Source of the DNA: Roseateles_B sp041913905
GTDB taxonomy: Bacteria > Pseudomonadota > Gammaproteobacteria > Burkholderiales > Burkholderiaceae_C
Assembly: GCA_041913905.1 (NCBI GenBank)
Contig: JAYSEK010000013.1
Coordinates: 60,335-124,334 of the forward strand
DNA: 64,000 nucleotides
Direction of reading: 5' to 3'
Shown: positions 37,899-50,036 of the stretch, in pieces
Numbering within the stretch: position 1 is the first letter of the stretch
How the letters are laid out: each line of letters begins with the position of its first letter
The notes under the pieces: model-generated
What the model saw: the letters and a program-made list of their open reading frames with translations, nothing else
Told to the model about the DNA's origin: nothing
Database searches by the model: none
Translations under genes and position numbers: made by a program

Positions 37899-38828
37899 TC
37901 ATGAGGCTGCAGCATCCTCCCACACCACCGCCGCGATCTTCCATCCCAGCGGCGTTTTCACGCACTGCAGCAGCTTGTGCCCGCGCCCCTCGAAGGGCAG
38001 GCCTTCGCGCCGGCCGGCCTTGGCGTAATGCAGGCGAGCCTGCGCCAGGCCGCCTTCGTGCTCGATGACGAGATCCTCGATCCATTCATGGAAGTCCTGC
38101 AGCGTGCCGTCGGCGAAGGCCGCGGCGCGGGGCTCGACGAACTCGCGCACGCCCAGGCTGCTGAGCGCCTCGCCCTGGCGCACCACGATGCGGGCCTCGG
38201 GCAGCAGCCAGTGCGGGAGCGCCGCCACCGCGGGGATGCGGCCGGCGCGGTTGTCGAAGGCGCCCAGGAAGCGCTGGACCAGCTCGCGGATCTGCTGCGC
38301 GTCGTCGCCCGCCGTGCCTGCGGCCCGCCATTCGTAGACGTGGGACAGGCCCTCGTGCGCCTCGGTCTGCTGCAGGCCCAGGTCGGCAAAGCCGATGGCC
38401 GTCAGCACCCGGCCCGAGCTGTCGTTGTGCGGCGCGGTGGTGGCCAGCAGGTGGCGCAGGCCCAGCACTTCGTGGGCGTAGCGCAGCACGGCGGCGGCGG
38501 CCTCGCGGGCATAGCCCCGACCCCAGTGGCGCGCGGCCAGGCCGTAGCCCAGATCCGGCTCGGGCAGGCCGTCGCGGTGGATCAGGCCAGCCAGGCCCAG
38601 GCGTTCGCCATCCTCCTTGCGCTCCACGCACCAGAAGCCATGGCCCTGCGCCCAGTAGCGGTTGAGCAGGCGGTCCTGCATCCATTGGCGGGCCTGCTCC
38701 AGGGTGCTGACGCCGGGATCGGCGATGTTGGCCTTCCAGGCCGGCTCGTTGATCAGTCCCAGGATGAAGGGCACGTCGCTGTCGTCGAACCAGCGCAGGC
38801 GCAGGCGGTCGGTTTCCAGAATCTGCAT
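37899..38828 (-). CDS. GNAT acetyltransferase fused to an NTF2-like domain
   Basis: A 309-residue protein. Residues 1-170 are a RimJ/RimL-type acetyltransferase (TDRLRLRWF, then DLGYGLAARHWGRGYAREAAAAVLRYA with the acetyl-CoA motif, and PHNDSSGRVLTAIGF). The C-terminal 130 residues resemble an NTF2-like/SnoaL fold (IRELVQRFLGAFDNRAG at the start; EHEGGLAQARLHYAKAGR and KTPLGWKIAAVVW near the end). The substrate is unknown. The start at 38828 is chosen because the GNAT fold begins there; pyrF diverges from it. Confidence 0.8.
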   Translation of the reverse strand: MQILETDRLRLRWFDDSDVPFILGLINEPAWKANIADPGVSTLEQARQWMQDRLLNRYWAQGHGFWCVERKEDGERLGLAGLIHRDGLPEPDLGYGLAARHWGRGYAREAAAAVLRYAHEVLGLRHLLATTAPHNDSSGRVLTAIGFADLGLQQTEAHEGLSHVYEWRAAGTAGDDAQQIRELVQRFLGAFDNRAGRIPAVAALPHWLLPEARIVVRQGEALSSLGVREFVEPRAAAFADGTLQDFHEWIEDLVIEHEGGLAQARLHYAKAGRREGLPFEGRGHKLLQCVKTPLGWKIAAVVWEDAAAS

Positions 38829-38925
38829 CGTCGGAGCTCCAGGTGTCGCTTGGCGGTACGAACGGCCGCCGGAAGCGAGACAATACGGCACCTGCAACAG
38901 CCCAGCCCAGCCAAGGGTGCGATCC

Positions 38926-39765
38926 ATGACCTTCATCCAGCAACTCCACGCCGCCGAACGCCTCAACCAGTCGATGCTCTGCGTGGGCCTGGATCCGGAA
39001 CCGGCCAAGTTCCCGGGGGCCTGGAAGGGCGATGCCGGCCGCATCTATGACTTCTGCAGCGCCATCGTGGACGCCACCAAGGACCTGGTCAGCGCCTTCA
39101 AGCCGCAGATCGCCTACTTCGCCGCCCACCGCGCCGAGGACCAGCTGGAGCGGCTGATGGCCCACATCAAGCGCGTGGCGCCGCAGGTGCCGGTGATCCT
39201 GGATGCCAAGCGCGGCGACATCGGCTCCACCGCCGAGCAGTACGCCCGCGAGGCCTTCGTGCGCTACCAGGCGGACGCCGTCACGCTCTCGCCCTTCATG
39301 GGTTTCGACACCATCGAGCCCTTTCTGCGCTACGCGGACAAGGGCGTGATCCTGCTGTGCCGCACCTCCAACCCCGGCGGCAGCGACTGGCAGAACCAGC
39401 GCCTGGCCGACGTCCCCGGCCAGCCCCGCCTCTACGAGCACCTGGCCCACCTGGCCCAGACCGAGTGGAACAAGACCGGGCAGTTGGGCCTGGTGGTGGG
39501 CGCCACCTTCCCCGAGGAGATCGCCCGGGTGCGCGAGATCGCTCCGACCCTGCCCCTGCTGATCCCCGGCGTGGGCGCTCAGGGCGGTGACGCGGTCGCC
39601 ACGGTGCGCGCCGGCTGGCGGGGCACGGCCGAGGGCAGCAGCGCGCCCATCATCGTCAACTCCTCCCGCGCCGTGCTCTATGCCGGCAGCGGCGAGGACT
39701 TCGCCGCCGCGGCCCGCCGCGTGGCGCTGGCGACACGCGAGCAGCTCAACGCCGCCCGCGGCTGA
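38926..39765 (+). CDS. pyrF: Orotidine 5'-phosphate decarboxylase
   Basis: Last step of UMP synthesis. The 279-residue product belongs to the longer type 2 PyrF group. The active-site Asp/Lys set is visible as VILDAKRGDIGSTAEQYA (Lys and two Asp residues), with MLCVGLDPEP near the N terminus and LIPGVGAQGGD as the phosphate-binding turn near residue 215. The start at 38926 is the first Met of the fold; the longer frame overlaps the divergent acetyltransferase. Confidence 0.96.
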   Translation: MTFIQQLHAAERLNQSMLCVGLDPEPAKFPGAWKGDAGRIYDFCSAIVDATKDLVSAFKPQIAYFAAHRAEDQLERLMAHIKRVAPQVPVILDAKRGDIGSTAEQYAREAFVRYQADAVTLSPFMGFDTIEPFLRYADKGVILLCRTSNPGGSDWQNQRLADVPGQPRLYEHLAHLAQTEWNKTGQLGLVVGATFPEEIARVREIAPTLPLLIPGVGAQGGDAVATVRAGWRGTAEGSSAPIIVNSSRAVLYAGSGEDFAAAARRVALATREQLNAARG

Positions 39766-39851
39766 GAACGCCTGCCGCCCCAGGCTGCGCATTCTTTCTC
39801 GCTCGCTCTTGCGGCGTTGCGCCAGCGCCGGATTTGTTGAGCGCGACCGCT

Positions 39852-39873
39852 GGTCAGCCAGGCTGGCCTGACC
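39852..39873 (+). terminator. Possible hairpin after pyrF
   Basis: GGTCAG-CCAG-GCTGG-CCTGACC forms a 6-bp stem with an inner CCAG/CTGG pairing, about 85 bases after pyrF. No T-run follows, so termination is doubtful. Confidence 0.35.
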
Positions 39874-39934
39874 GAGACTCGCATCCTGCGCGGCGCCATG
39901 GTGGCGCCGGCATCCCCCACGCACGCCGGCCCCA

Positions 39935-43222
<3,288 letters not shown>

Positions 43223-43224
43223 AC

Positions 43225-43248
43225 CCGCCGCCGCGCATCAGGCGGCGG
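43225..43248. terminator. Hairpin between convergent genes
   Basis: CCGCCGCC and GGCGGCGG pair perfectly over 8 bp with an 8-base loop, straddling the stop codon of the minus-strand methyltransferase gene. No T-run on either strand. Confidence 0.45.
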
Positions 43249-43900
43249 ACGGCGTGCGGCCCGCGAGCAGGTACATGGTCTCCAGGCTGCGGCGCTCCAG
43301 CCGGCAGTCGGTCAGCAGGGGCAGCAGGGCCTGCCAGGGCGCGTGCAGGGCCTCGAAGCAGCACAGCGAATGCCAGGCCGCGCCCCAGACGAAGGCATTG
43401 CCCAGCCACTGCCAGGGCGGCGCCCAGACCAGACCGGCGGCCACCACCCGCGCACCGGGCTTCAGCGCGGCCTGCAGGCGCCGCAGCGCTTCGGGGCTTT
43501 GCTGCAGATCGTGGGTGAAGAAGAGCAAGGCTGCATCGGCCTTGACGTGCCAGCTGACGGCCTCGGCCGGCGCCTCGACCAGGGTCAGGCCCGGCGCTTC
43601 GCCACAGCGCACCCGGGCCTGCTCCAGCATGGCCTTGCAAGGCTCCAGGCCGATCACCTGGCCGGTTGGGCCCACGGCCTGTAGCAGCAAGGGCAGGCTC
43701 AGGCCCGTGCCGCAGCCCAGGTCCAGCACGGTGTCGCCCGGATGCAGGTCCAGTTGCGCCACCGCCTCCTTGCGCAGGCCGGCCAGGGCCGCCAATTCGA
43801 GGTCGTAGACCGGCGCCCGCTGTGCGTACAGCGTCTGCGAGTGCTGGCGGCGCGCCTGCTGCAGCAGGGCGCTGGGGCTGGGATGCGGCGTGGACGTCAT
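43238..43900 (-). CDS. SAM-dependent methyltransferase
   Basis: A 220-residue class I methyltransferase: motif I VLDLGCGTGLSLPLLL near residue 60, post-I acidic position in VIGLEPCKAMLEQA, and the sequence LLFFTHDLQQSPEALRRLQAALKPGARVVAAG (read in part) for motifs II and III. The substrate is unknown; UbiE/phospholipid-type methyltransferases are the closest in appearance. The start at 43900 follows the Arg-rich upstream stretch that is not part of the fold. Confidence 0.85.
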   Translation of the reverse strand: MTSTPHPSPSALLQQARRQHSQTLYAQRAPVYDLELAALAGLRKEAVAQLDLHPGDTVLDLGCGTGLSLPLLLQAVGPTGQVIGLEPCKAMLEQARVRCGEAPGLTLVEAPAEAVSWHVKADAALLFFTHDLQQSPEALRRLQAALKPGARVVAAGLVWAPPWQWLGNAFVWGAAWHSLCCFEALHAPWQALLPLLTDCRLERRSLETMYLLAGRTPSAA

Positions 43901-44105
43901 GGCACGACTCCGGTGGCGGCTGGACCCTGTCGGTTGGCCGGGTGGCGAGCCTCCGGCAGCTTCGGGCCGGGCGGCCTGGGCGTCAAGCGCGGCAGGCGGC
44001 TCATCCTGCGACCGTCGGGATGCAGCGGACTTGATCTGGCGCAAGGTGGGCGCATCGGCCCACGCGGCGCCGGCTCTCGGCGGCCAGGGTCTGCTGCGCG
44101 GCGCC

Positions 44106-45635
44106 TCAGCGCAGGCTCAGGCTCGCCGTCTTCCACCCCGCATCCGCCCATCGCTGGAAGGGGCCCAGCTGCTGCGCTTCGCCGCTGCGGCGCAGCACCT
44201 GCAGGGTCTGCAGGTCCAGCAATTCGAAGCTGCGCGGCGTGTAGCGGCCTTCGGCGCGGGCCTCGCGCACCATCAGCAGCTGCTGGCCGCCGGGCACCCA
44301 GCCGGCGAACTCGGCATAGCCCAGGCCGGGATTGGCTGCCACCGGGGGCAGCACGTCCAGGCGCCAGCCCTGGGGCGTCAGGCGCAGCAGCCAGAGTTCG
44401 CGCCAGGACTCGGTGGGCTGCACCGCCAGCGCGGCGGCCGTGCCTTCGCGGTTGACGCTGAAGGAGGCCGTCTGGATCAGGCCGTAGCTGCAATGGCGCA
44501 GCAGCGCTTCCTTGGCCTGCGCGGACTGCAGCACCAGGCATTGATCGCCCTCGGCGCCGGGCAGCAGGCGCAGCTGCAATGAGTCCTTGCCCCGGCTCCA
44601 GCTCATGGCGCCGGCACCCGCCGGCAGCGCCTGCCAGCGCACGGCGTTGGCGCGCATGGCGGCGTCGTTGGCGAGCGGCTGGTCCTCCTCGGCCAGTTCG
44701 CTGGGCTGCAGGCGGGCCAGGGCCTGCAGGGCGCGGCTGCCTGCGGCCTGGGACTCGCTGGCGGCGTTCGCGTCGGCCTGGCGGGCGCGGGCATAGGCCA
44801 GGCTGCTCCAGACGCCCACCTGGCGCAGGGTCACACGGTTGCGCCACAGCGGTGCCAGCCCGGGGGTAGGGACGCGTTCCAGGATGTCGGCCCGCCAGAG
44901 GTCGCGCTGCAGCTTCTGCGAAGGCGTGGCGGCGGGGTTCTGGCAGTCGGTCCGCGTCAAGGCCAGGGCAGCGCGTGCTTGCTGCTCGGGCGTGCTCGCG
45001 GGCAGAGCCAGCACGCGGCGGAAGACCTCGCCGTCATGGCAGAGCTGCAGGCTGCCGGCCTCGCGCTCGAAGCTCTGGAACTTGAGGCCATAGCGCGCCG
45101 CCACCTCCAGCTGCGCCGCCAGCTGCGTGTCGCTCGCGCTCTGCGGTGCGTCCAGCCGTGCCGTGCTGCTGCGCGAGGCGCGATCCGCCAGGCGCTCGGC
45201 CAGGGTGCCCAGCGCGTCCAACGCTTCGATGCCGCCAGCGCTGCTCATCTGCTCTGCGCTGGCCTGCTGCACATAGGCCGCGGCCAGGCCCAGGCCCAGG
45301 GACTCGGCGCCCGGCTGCAGTCGCACCACGCGCAGCGCGGCCAGCAGCGCGGCGGGCTCGGCCGCCGGACCCTCCAGAGGCAAGACCTGTCCCTTGCGAA
45401 TGAAGCCACCGCGCTCGCGGCGGTAGTCGTAGACCTGGTAGAAGTCCAGCCGCTCTCCGCGGATCTCCACCGCCTCGCCGCGCCACAGGGCGGCCTGCGA
45501 GGGCGCGGAGTCGCGGGCGGCGGCGCGCAGGGCGGCCTGGTCCTGCAGCACCAGGGCGGTGGCGGCGTGGGCCTGCTCGGGCTGCAGGAAGGCGGCCGTG
45601 GCAGCCAGGGCGGCAATGCTCAAGGTGAGGCGCAT
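44106..45635 (-). CDS. Exported protein of unknown function
   Basis: A 509-residue protein with a Sec signal (MRLTLSIAALAATAAFLQPEQAHA). An N-terminal stretch (ALVLQDQAALRAAARDSAPSQ...GEAVEIRGERLDFYQVYDYRRERGGFIRKGQVLPL, read in part) has the look of an SH3-like wall-binding domain. The rest is Ala/Leu/Gln-rich and helical, then beta-rich with WRELWLLRLTPQGW and FAGWVPGGQQLLMVREA, reminiscent of a propeller end. I do not recognise a family. It lies downstream of the SPFH gene on the same strand (30 bases) and may be co-transcribed. Confidence 0.75.
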   Translation of the reverse strand: MRLTLSIAALAATAAFLQPEQAHAATALVLQDQAALRAAARDSAPSQAALWRGEAVEIRGERLDFYQVYDYRRERGGFIRKGQVLPLEGPAAEPAALLAALRVVRLQPGAESLGLGLAAAYVQQASAEQMSSAGGIEALDALGTLAERLADRASRSSTARLDAPQSASDTQLAAQLEVAARYGLKFQSFEREAGSLQLCHDGEVFRRVLALPASTPEQQARAALALTRTDCQNPAATPSQKLQRDLWRADILERVPTPGLAPLWRNRVTLRQVGVWSSLAYARARQADANAASESQAAGSRALQALARLQPSELAEEDQPLANDAAMRANAVRWQALPAGAGAMSWSRGKDSLQLRLLPGAEGDQCLVLQSAQAKEALLRHCSYGLIQTASFSVNREGTAAALAVQPTESWRELWLLRLTPQGWRLDVLPPVAANPGLGYAEFAGWVPGGQQLLMVREARAEGRYTPRSFELLDLQTLQVLRRSGEAQQLGPFQRWADAGWKTASLSLR

Positions 45636-45665
45636 GATGGGGTCCTCGTCGTGTGGATCACGGGG

Positions 45666-46958
45666 TCAGTTGTTGCCTTCGGTCTGCTCTTCCTGCGTCT
45701 CGCGTGCCTTGGCCACGGTCTCGGCCTTGCCGCCCAGCAAGGTCTTGCCGATGAAGCCGCCGTCGGCCGGGGGCGGGGCGATGATGACCTGCACCTTGTC
45801 CGAGAGCTTGTCGGCCATGGCTTTCTGGATCAGCAGCGGATGGCGGCTCAAGAGCGCGCCTTCCGCCGACATCTGCTCCAGGCTGACCTTGCCCAGCCGG
45901 CCCTGGCGGTAGGCCTCGGCGTCGGCCAGCTTCTCGCGCGCCTTGGCTTCGCCCTCGGCCTCGATGCCGCGGGCCTGCGCCGCGCCTTCAGCCATGCGCA
46001 CGCGGGCCACGCGCTCGGCCTCGGCCTCCAGCTGGCGCTGCTCGACCTGGCGCTGCTTGAAGGGCAGCACATGCTTCATCGCTTCCTCCTGGGCCTTGGC
46101 GGCGATGACCTGCTCGCGCGCGGCGGCCTCGGCGGCGGTCTCGCGGCGGATCTTGTCGGCTGCGGCTTCCAGTTCGGTCTGCTTGACCTTCTTCTCCTGC
46201 TGCTCCAGGGTGTAGCGCATCTTCTCGGTGGCCAGGCCCTCGGCCAGCAGGTTCTCCAGGCCCGCGCGGTATTCCTGCGGCAGGTCCACATTGCCGATCT
46301 GCACGCTGTGCAGCACGATGCCGTCGGCGATCAGCTTCTTGCGCAGCTCGGTCTCCAGCGCCTGCTGGATCTCGGCGCGCTGGGACGAGAAGATCTCGCG
46401 CACCGTGTGGCTGGCAATCTGGCGGTAGATCACGCCCTGCAGGATGGGGTCGATCAGCTCGCGCTCGATGTTCTCGGGCAGGCTGCGGGCCAGCTGAGGC
46501 AGGCGGCTTTGGTCAATGCCCCAGCGCAGGCTCAGCGCCAGTCCCAGCGACAGGCCCTCCACCGACTGCAGCGGGGCCGGCCCGTTGGCCCGGGCGAAGG
46601 CCTGGGGCTGGTAGCTGCGGTCCTGCAGGGGCAGGGTGCGGATCTCGTGCAGGCCGGGCAGGCGAAAGAGGCTGCCGTCGCGCGCCTGGGTGACACCGCC
46701 GGTGAGGGTGTTGGTGCGCAGGGCGACTTCACCGCGCGGCACGGGAAAGAAGGGCGGATGCAGGGCCAGCGCCATGACGGATGCGACGCTCACCCCGAGC
46801 GCCAGCAGCAGCGGGGCATGGCGGCGCAGCCCTGCGCCCAGGCGCTGCCGCGCGCTCTCGTGGGCGGCAGCGGCTTCGTAGTCCTCGACGATGTGGGTGT
46901 GCAGGGCGTCGTGGCCGTCGTCATGGGCGTGGCCTTGTTCGGGGGTGTGCTCGTTCAT
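45666..46958 (-). CDS. SPFH/Band 7 domain membrane protein
   Basis: A 430-residue protein of the stomatin/prohibitin superfamily. A His/Asp-rich cytoplasmic N-terminal tail (EQGHAHDDGHDALHTH) precedes one membrane segment (about 48-66). The SPFH domain (about 70-245) is followed by a long charged coiled coil (about 245-350) rich in Glu, Ala, Lys and Arg, then a Gly/Pro tail. Such proteins form ring-like membrane scaffolds that regulate proteases; the His-rich tail hints at metal binding but this is only a guess. Confidence 0.88.
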   Translation of the reverse strand: MNEHTPEQGHAHDDGHDALHTHIVEDYEAAAAHESARQRLGAGLRRHAPLLLALGVSVASVMALALHPPFFPVPRGEVALRTNTLTGGVTQARDGSLFRLPGLHEIRTLPLQDRSYQPQAFARANGPAPLQSVEGLSLGLALSLRWGIDQSRLPQLARSLPENIERELIDPILQGVIYRQIASHTVREIFSSQRAEIQQALETELRKKLIADGIVLHSVQIGNVDLPQEYRAGLENLLAEGLATEKMRYTLEQQEKKVKQTELEAAADKIRRETAAEAAAREQVIAAKAQEEAMKHVLPFKQRQVEQRQLEAEAERVARVRMAEGAAQARGIEAEGEAKAREKLADAEAYRQGRLGKVSLEQMSAEGALLSRHPLLIQKAMADKLSDKVQVIIAPPPADGGFIGKTLLGGKAETVAKARETQEEQTEGNN

Positions 46959-47121
46959 GTGCGGCTCCTCTCTCGGGTCGGGGACGGTCCCCGTGTGGAT
47001 CGATGGCTGCAGTGTTCGACGTCAGGGCAGGAGGGCGCCAGGGCGGCGCCGGGGCACTGTGTTCACGGCCCGGAAGAAAGCTTCACAAGGGGTCGCGCGT
47101 GCGCTGCCGATAATGGCCCGC

Positions 47122-47817
47122 ATGAACAAAGTCGCCGTCATCGAGGACGACCGCCCCACCAGCGAGCAGCTGGCCGGCTGGATACGCGCCGCCCGGCCCG
47201 AGCTGCAGGTGGACCAGTGGTTCGACCGCGACAGCGCCGAGGCCGCGCTGGGCCGGGAGTCCTACGCCATGGTGGTGCTGGACATCGAGCTGGGCCGCGA
47301 GCGCCATGCCGGCGTGGCCCTGATCAACGCCATCAACAAGCTGCACCAGGGCACGCCGGTGCTGGTGGTCTCGGCCATGCCGGCGGCCATCTACCGCGGC
47401 ATCATGAAGGCCCTGGATGCCTGGGACTACCTGCAGAAGACCAGCTTCGACGAGGCCGAGTTCACCGAGACCTTCCTGGACATCCTGCGCGCCGCCCGCG
47501 CCCGCTCGCCCAGCCCTGCGCCGGACGCAGTGACCGCACTGCAGCTGGACCCTCTGTGGCAGCGCAGCCCGCTGTGGAAGGGCCAGCGCATCAACCTGCC
47601 CCTCACCGCCCAGCGCATCCTCGCCACCCTGCACCAGCGTGCGCCCGAGGTGGTGAGCTACGAGGCCCTGTTCGAGGTGGTGAAGAGCGGCCGCACGCGT
47701 GACAACGTGCGCAAGCATGTCTCCACGCTGCGCGAGGCCTTGCGCGAGGTGGACCCCGACTTCGACGCCATCGAGAACGTGCCCATGCGCGGCTTCCGCT
47801 GGGCCGGGCCGCGATGA
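47122..47817 (+). CDS. Response regulator with OmpR-type DNA-binding domain
   Basis: A 231-residue regulator. The receiver has EDD at 7-9 and an Asp in VVLDIELGRERHAG as the phospho-acceptor. The Lys near strand 5 is present as LQKTSF. The C-terminal winged helix (about 135-230) has the wing KHVSTLREALREVD and ends NVPMRGFRWAGP, like Trans_reg_C domains. An ATG three codons earlier (47113) is an equally possible start; neither has a clear ribosome site. The kinase gene follows 13 bases later. Confidence 0.88.
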   Translation: MNKVAVIEDDRPTSEQLAGWIRAARPELQVDQWFDRDSAEAALGRESYAMVVLDIELGRERHAGVALINAINKLHQGTPVLVVSAMPAAIYRGIMKALDAWDYLQKTSFDEAEFTETFLDILRAARARSPSPAPDAVTALQLDPLWQRSPLWKGQRINLPLTAQRILATLHQRAPEVVSYEALFEVVKSGRTRDNVRKHVSTLREALREVDPDFDAIENVPMRGFRWAGPR

Positions 47818-47830
47818 GCGCAGGCAGCGC

Positions 47831-49954
47831 ATGAAGCTGGGCCCCGTCGAGCTGCCGGCTCTGCCCGTGCCGCGCCTCGGGCTGGCGGCCTTTCGCCGCC
47901 GCATGGTGGTGCACCTGGCCTTCGCGCTGCTGGTGGCGGCCACGCTGGGCCTGGCCCTCACGGTGCTGCAGGACCAGAAGCAGCGCAGCTACCAGCGCTA
48001 TGAGCAGGGCTTCAGGCAGTCGCTGGCCGAGATCACGCTGCAGCTGCGGCACCCGGCGGGCCAACTGGCGCTGCTCAACCCCGGCATGGGCCCCGGCGAT
48101 GGGCAAGGCCTGACCCCCGTGCTGCTGCCCTTCTCGGCCATCGATTTCGACGACCAGTACAAAGCGCTGCGCGCCGTGGAGATGGCCGGCTGCGGCCTGC
48201 GCTGGCCCAGCGGCGCCAGCCTGTGCGCGGCGGTGGGCAGCAACGCCTACGCCGGCGGCTTCGTCTACCTCGTGGGCAGCCTGGATGCGGGGCCGCTGCA
48301 GGCGCGGCAGATCGGCCAACTGGCGCTGGAGGGCGTGCACCGCCTGCGCGTGAGCCTGGATTACCGCGGCCAGCACGCGGCCTGGGTGGCGCCTTACGAA
48401 GCCGGACGTCCGGATGAAGGCGCGGCCCAGCAGCGCGGGCGGCTCACCGGCTTCCTCGCCGAGGGCGATCAGCTGGAGCGGCAGTCCCGCCCCCAGCGCG
48501 AGTTCCGCGGCTGGCTGTGGCGCGAAGGGCCTTGCGCGAGGCCGGGCGACGACGAGGCGCGTTGCGCGCGTCACACCGTGTTCTCGGTCCGCCTGCCGGT
48601 GGAGGCCTTCAAGACGGCGCTGTTCGAGCGCGGGGCCCAGGCCTGGCCGCCGCGCGACCTGGACCAGCTGCGCCTGCGCGTGCAGCTGCTGGGGCCGGTC
48701 GACGACGGCACGGCGGCGGCCCTGCTGTTCGACAGCGCGCTGCCGGGCGCCGCGGTGGCCCTGTCCCTGGACCGCCTGGGCGCCGGCCTGCAGCCCGGCG
48801 AAACGCTGCGGATCGAGCGCCTGGGCGCGCGCGCCCTGGTGATTGCGGAACGCCGCGGCGCCGAGCTCGGCGACGCGCCGCTGCCCTGGCTGAGCCGGCT
48901 GATCCGCCGCCTGCCCGTGGAGGCGCCGGTGGGCGACGCCCAGCTGCGCCTGCAGGCCCAGGAGGAGGTGATCACCGCCACGGGGCGCTACCGCCTCAGC
49001 CTGCAGGGCGACCTGCGCAGCCTGGACCGCCAGCTCGCCCGCGAGGCGCGCAGCCTGCTGTGGCTGGTGGGCGCGATGCTGGCGGCCATCGCCTTCGCCT
49101 GGCTGCTGGTGGAGCTGGGCCTGATCCGCCGCATCACGGTGCTGACGCGGCGTGCGGCGGCCGTGTCCTACAACATGCAGGACCCGCGCGCGGAGCAGCG
49201 CATCGGCGAGCTGGACGTGGCCGACCTCAAGGGCCGGGACGAGCTGGGCATCCTGGCCGGCACGCTGCAGGCCCTGCTGCAGCGGGTGAAGGATGGCCTG
49301 CGCCGCGAGCAGCTGCGCGCCGAGCGCGAACGCGAGATGTGGCATGCGGTGGGGCACGAGATCATGTCGCCCCTGCAGTCGCTGATGGTGCTGCACGGCG
49401 GCGCGGACGACCCCAGCCACCGCTACGTGCAGCGCATGCAGCAGGCGGTGCGGGTGCTCTACGGCACGGCATCGCCCAGCGAGGCGCTGGAGGCGGCCGA
49501 CCTGCAGCTGGAGACCCTGGACCTGGCGCAGTTCTGCCGCGAGGTCGTGGCCAATGCGCCGCACGCGGGCATCGAGGGCGTGGTGCTGCAGGGGGACACC
49601 GGCGCCGCACTGCCCGTGCGCGGCGAGGCCTATGCGCTGGAGGACGTCGTGACCCATGTGCTGCGCAATGCCCAGCGCTACCGGCAGCCGGGCACGCCAA
49701 TCACGCTGACGCTTTCGGCCGAGGACGGCTTCGCGCTGCTGGGCATTCACAACGAGGGGCCGGCCATCCCCCCGGAGATGCTGGCCCGCATCTTCGAATA
49801 CGGCGTGTCGGACCAGCCGCCCGATGCCGGCCCGGAGCGCCGCGGCCAGGGCCTGTTCGTCGCGCGCAGCTACCTCGCCAAGATGGATGCGCAGATCGAG
49901 GCCCGCAACGAGGACGGCGGCGTGCGCTTCTGGCTGCGCCTGCGCCGGGCCTGA
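47831..49954 (+). CDS. Sensor histidine kinase
   Basis: A 707-residue kinase: membrane segment 1 near residues 26-46, an unusually large periplasmic region (about 50-405) with no fold I can name, membrane segment 2 near 413-435, HAMP-like linker, H-box with His509 (VGHEIMSPLQSLMVLHGG) and HATPase (N box VLRNAQRYRQPG, G boxes around IPPEMLARIFEYGV and GQGLFVARSYLAKM). The H-box is unusual (SPLQ where TPLx is common). It is paired with the regulator encoded upstream. The signal is unknown. Confidence 0.88.
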   Translation: MKLGPVELPALPVPRLGLAAFRRRMVVHLAFALLVAATLGLALTVLQDQKQRSYQRYEQGFRQSLAEITLQLRHPAGQLALLNPGMGPGDGQGLTPVLLPFSAIDFDDQYKALRAVEMAGCGLRWPSGASLCAAVGSNAYAGGFVYLVGSLDAGPLQARQIGQLALEGVHRLRVSLDYRGQHAAWVAPYEAGRPDEGAAQQRGRLTGFLAEGDQLERQSRPQREFRGWLWREGPCARPGDDEARCARHTVFSVRLPVEAFKTALFERGAQAWPPRDLDQLRLRVQLLGPVDDGTAAALLFDSALPGAAVALSLDRLGAGLQPGETLRIERLGARALVIAERRGAELGDAPLPWLSRLIRRLPVEAPVGDAQLRLQAQEEVITATGRYRLSLQGDLRSLDRQLAREARSLLWLVGAMLAAIAFAWLLVELGLIRRITVLTRRAAAVSYNMQDPRAEQRIGELDVADLKGRDELGILAGTLQALLQRVKDGLRREQLRAEREREMWHAVGHEIMSPLQSLMVLHGGADDPSHRYVQRMQQAVRVLYGTASPSEALEAADLQLETLDLAQFCREVVANAPHAGIEGVVLQGDTGAALPVRGEAYALEDVVTHVLRNAQRYRQPGTPITLTLSAEDGFALLGIHNEGPAIPPEMLARIFEYGVSDQPPDAGPERRGQGLFVARSYLAKMDAQIEARNEDGGVRFWLRLRRA

Positions 49955-50036
49955 TCCCAGGGCGGATTTCGCGGCCGCCGCCCCGCCGTGCGTTCCAGGG
50001 ACTTGCGGTCGGGGCCCTGCCGCGCACAATGCGGGC

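Noticed and set aside
37703..38068. A 121-codon plus-strand frame between the binding-protein and acetyltransferase genes
   Set aside because: It covers the twin palindromes and the acetyltransferase 3' end in antisense; no domain or ribosome site is visible.
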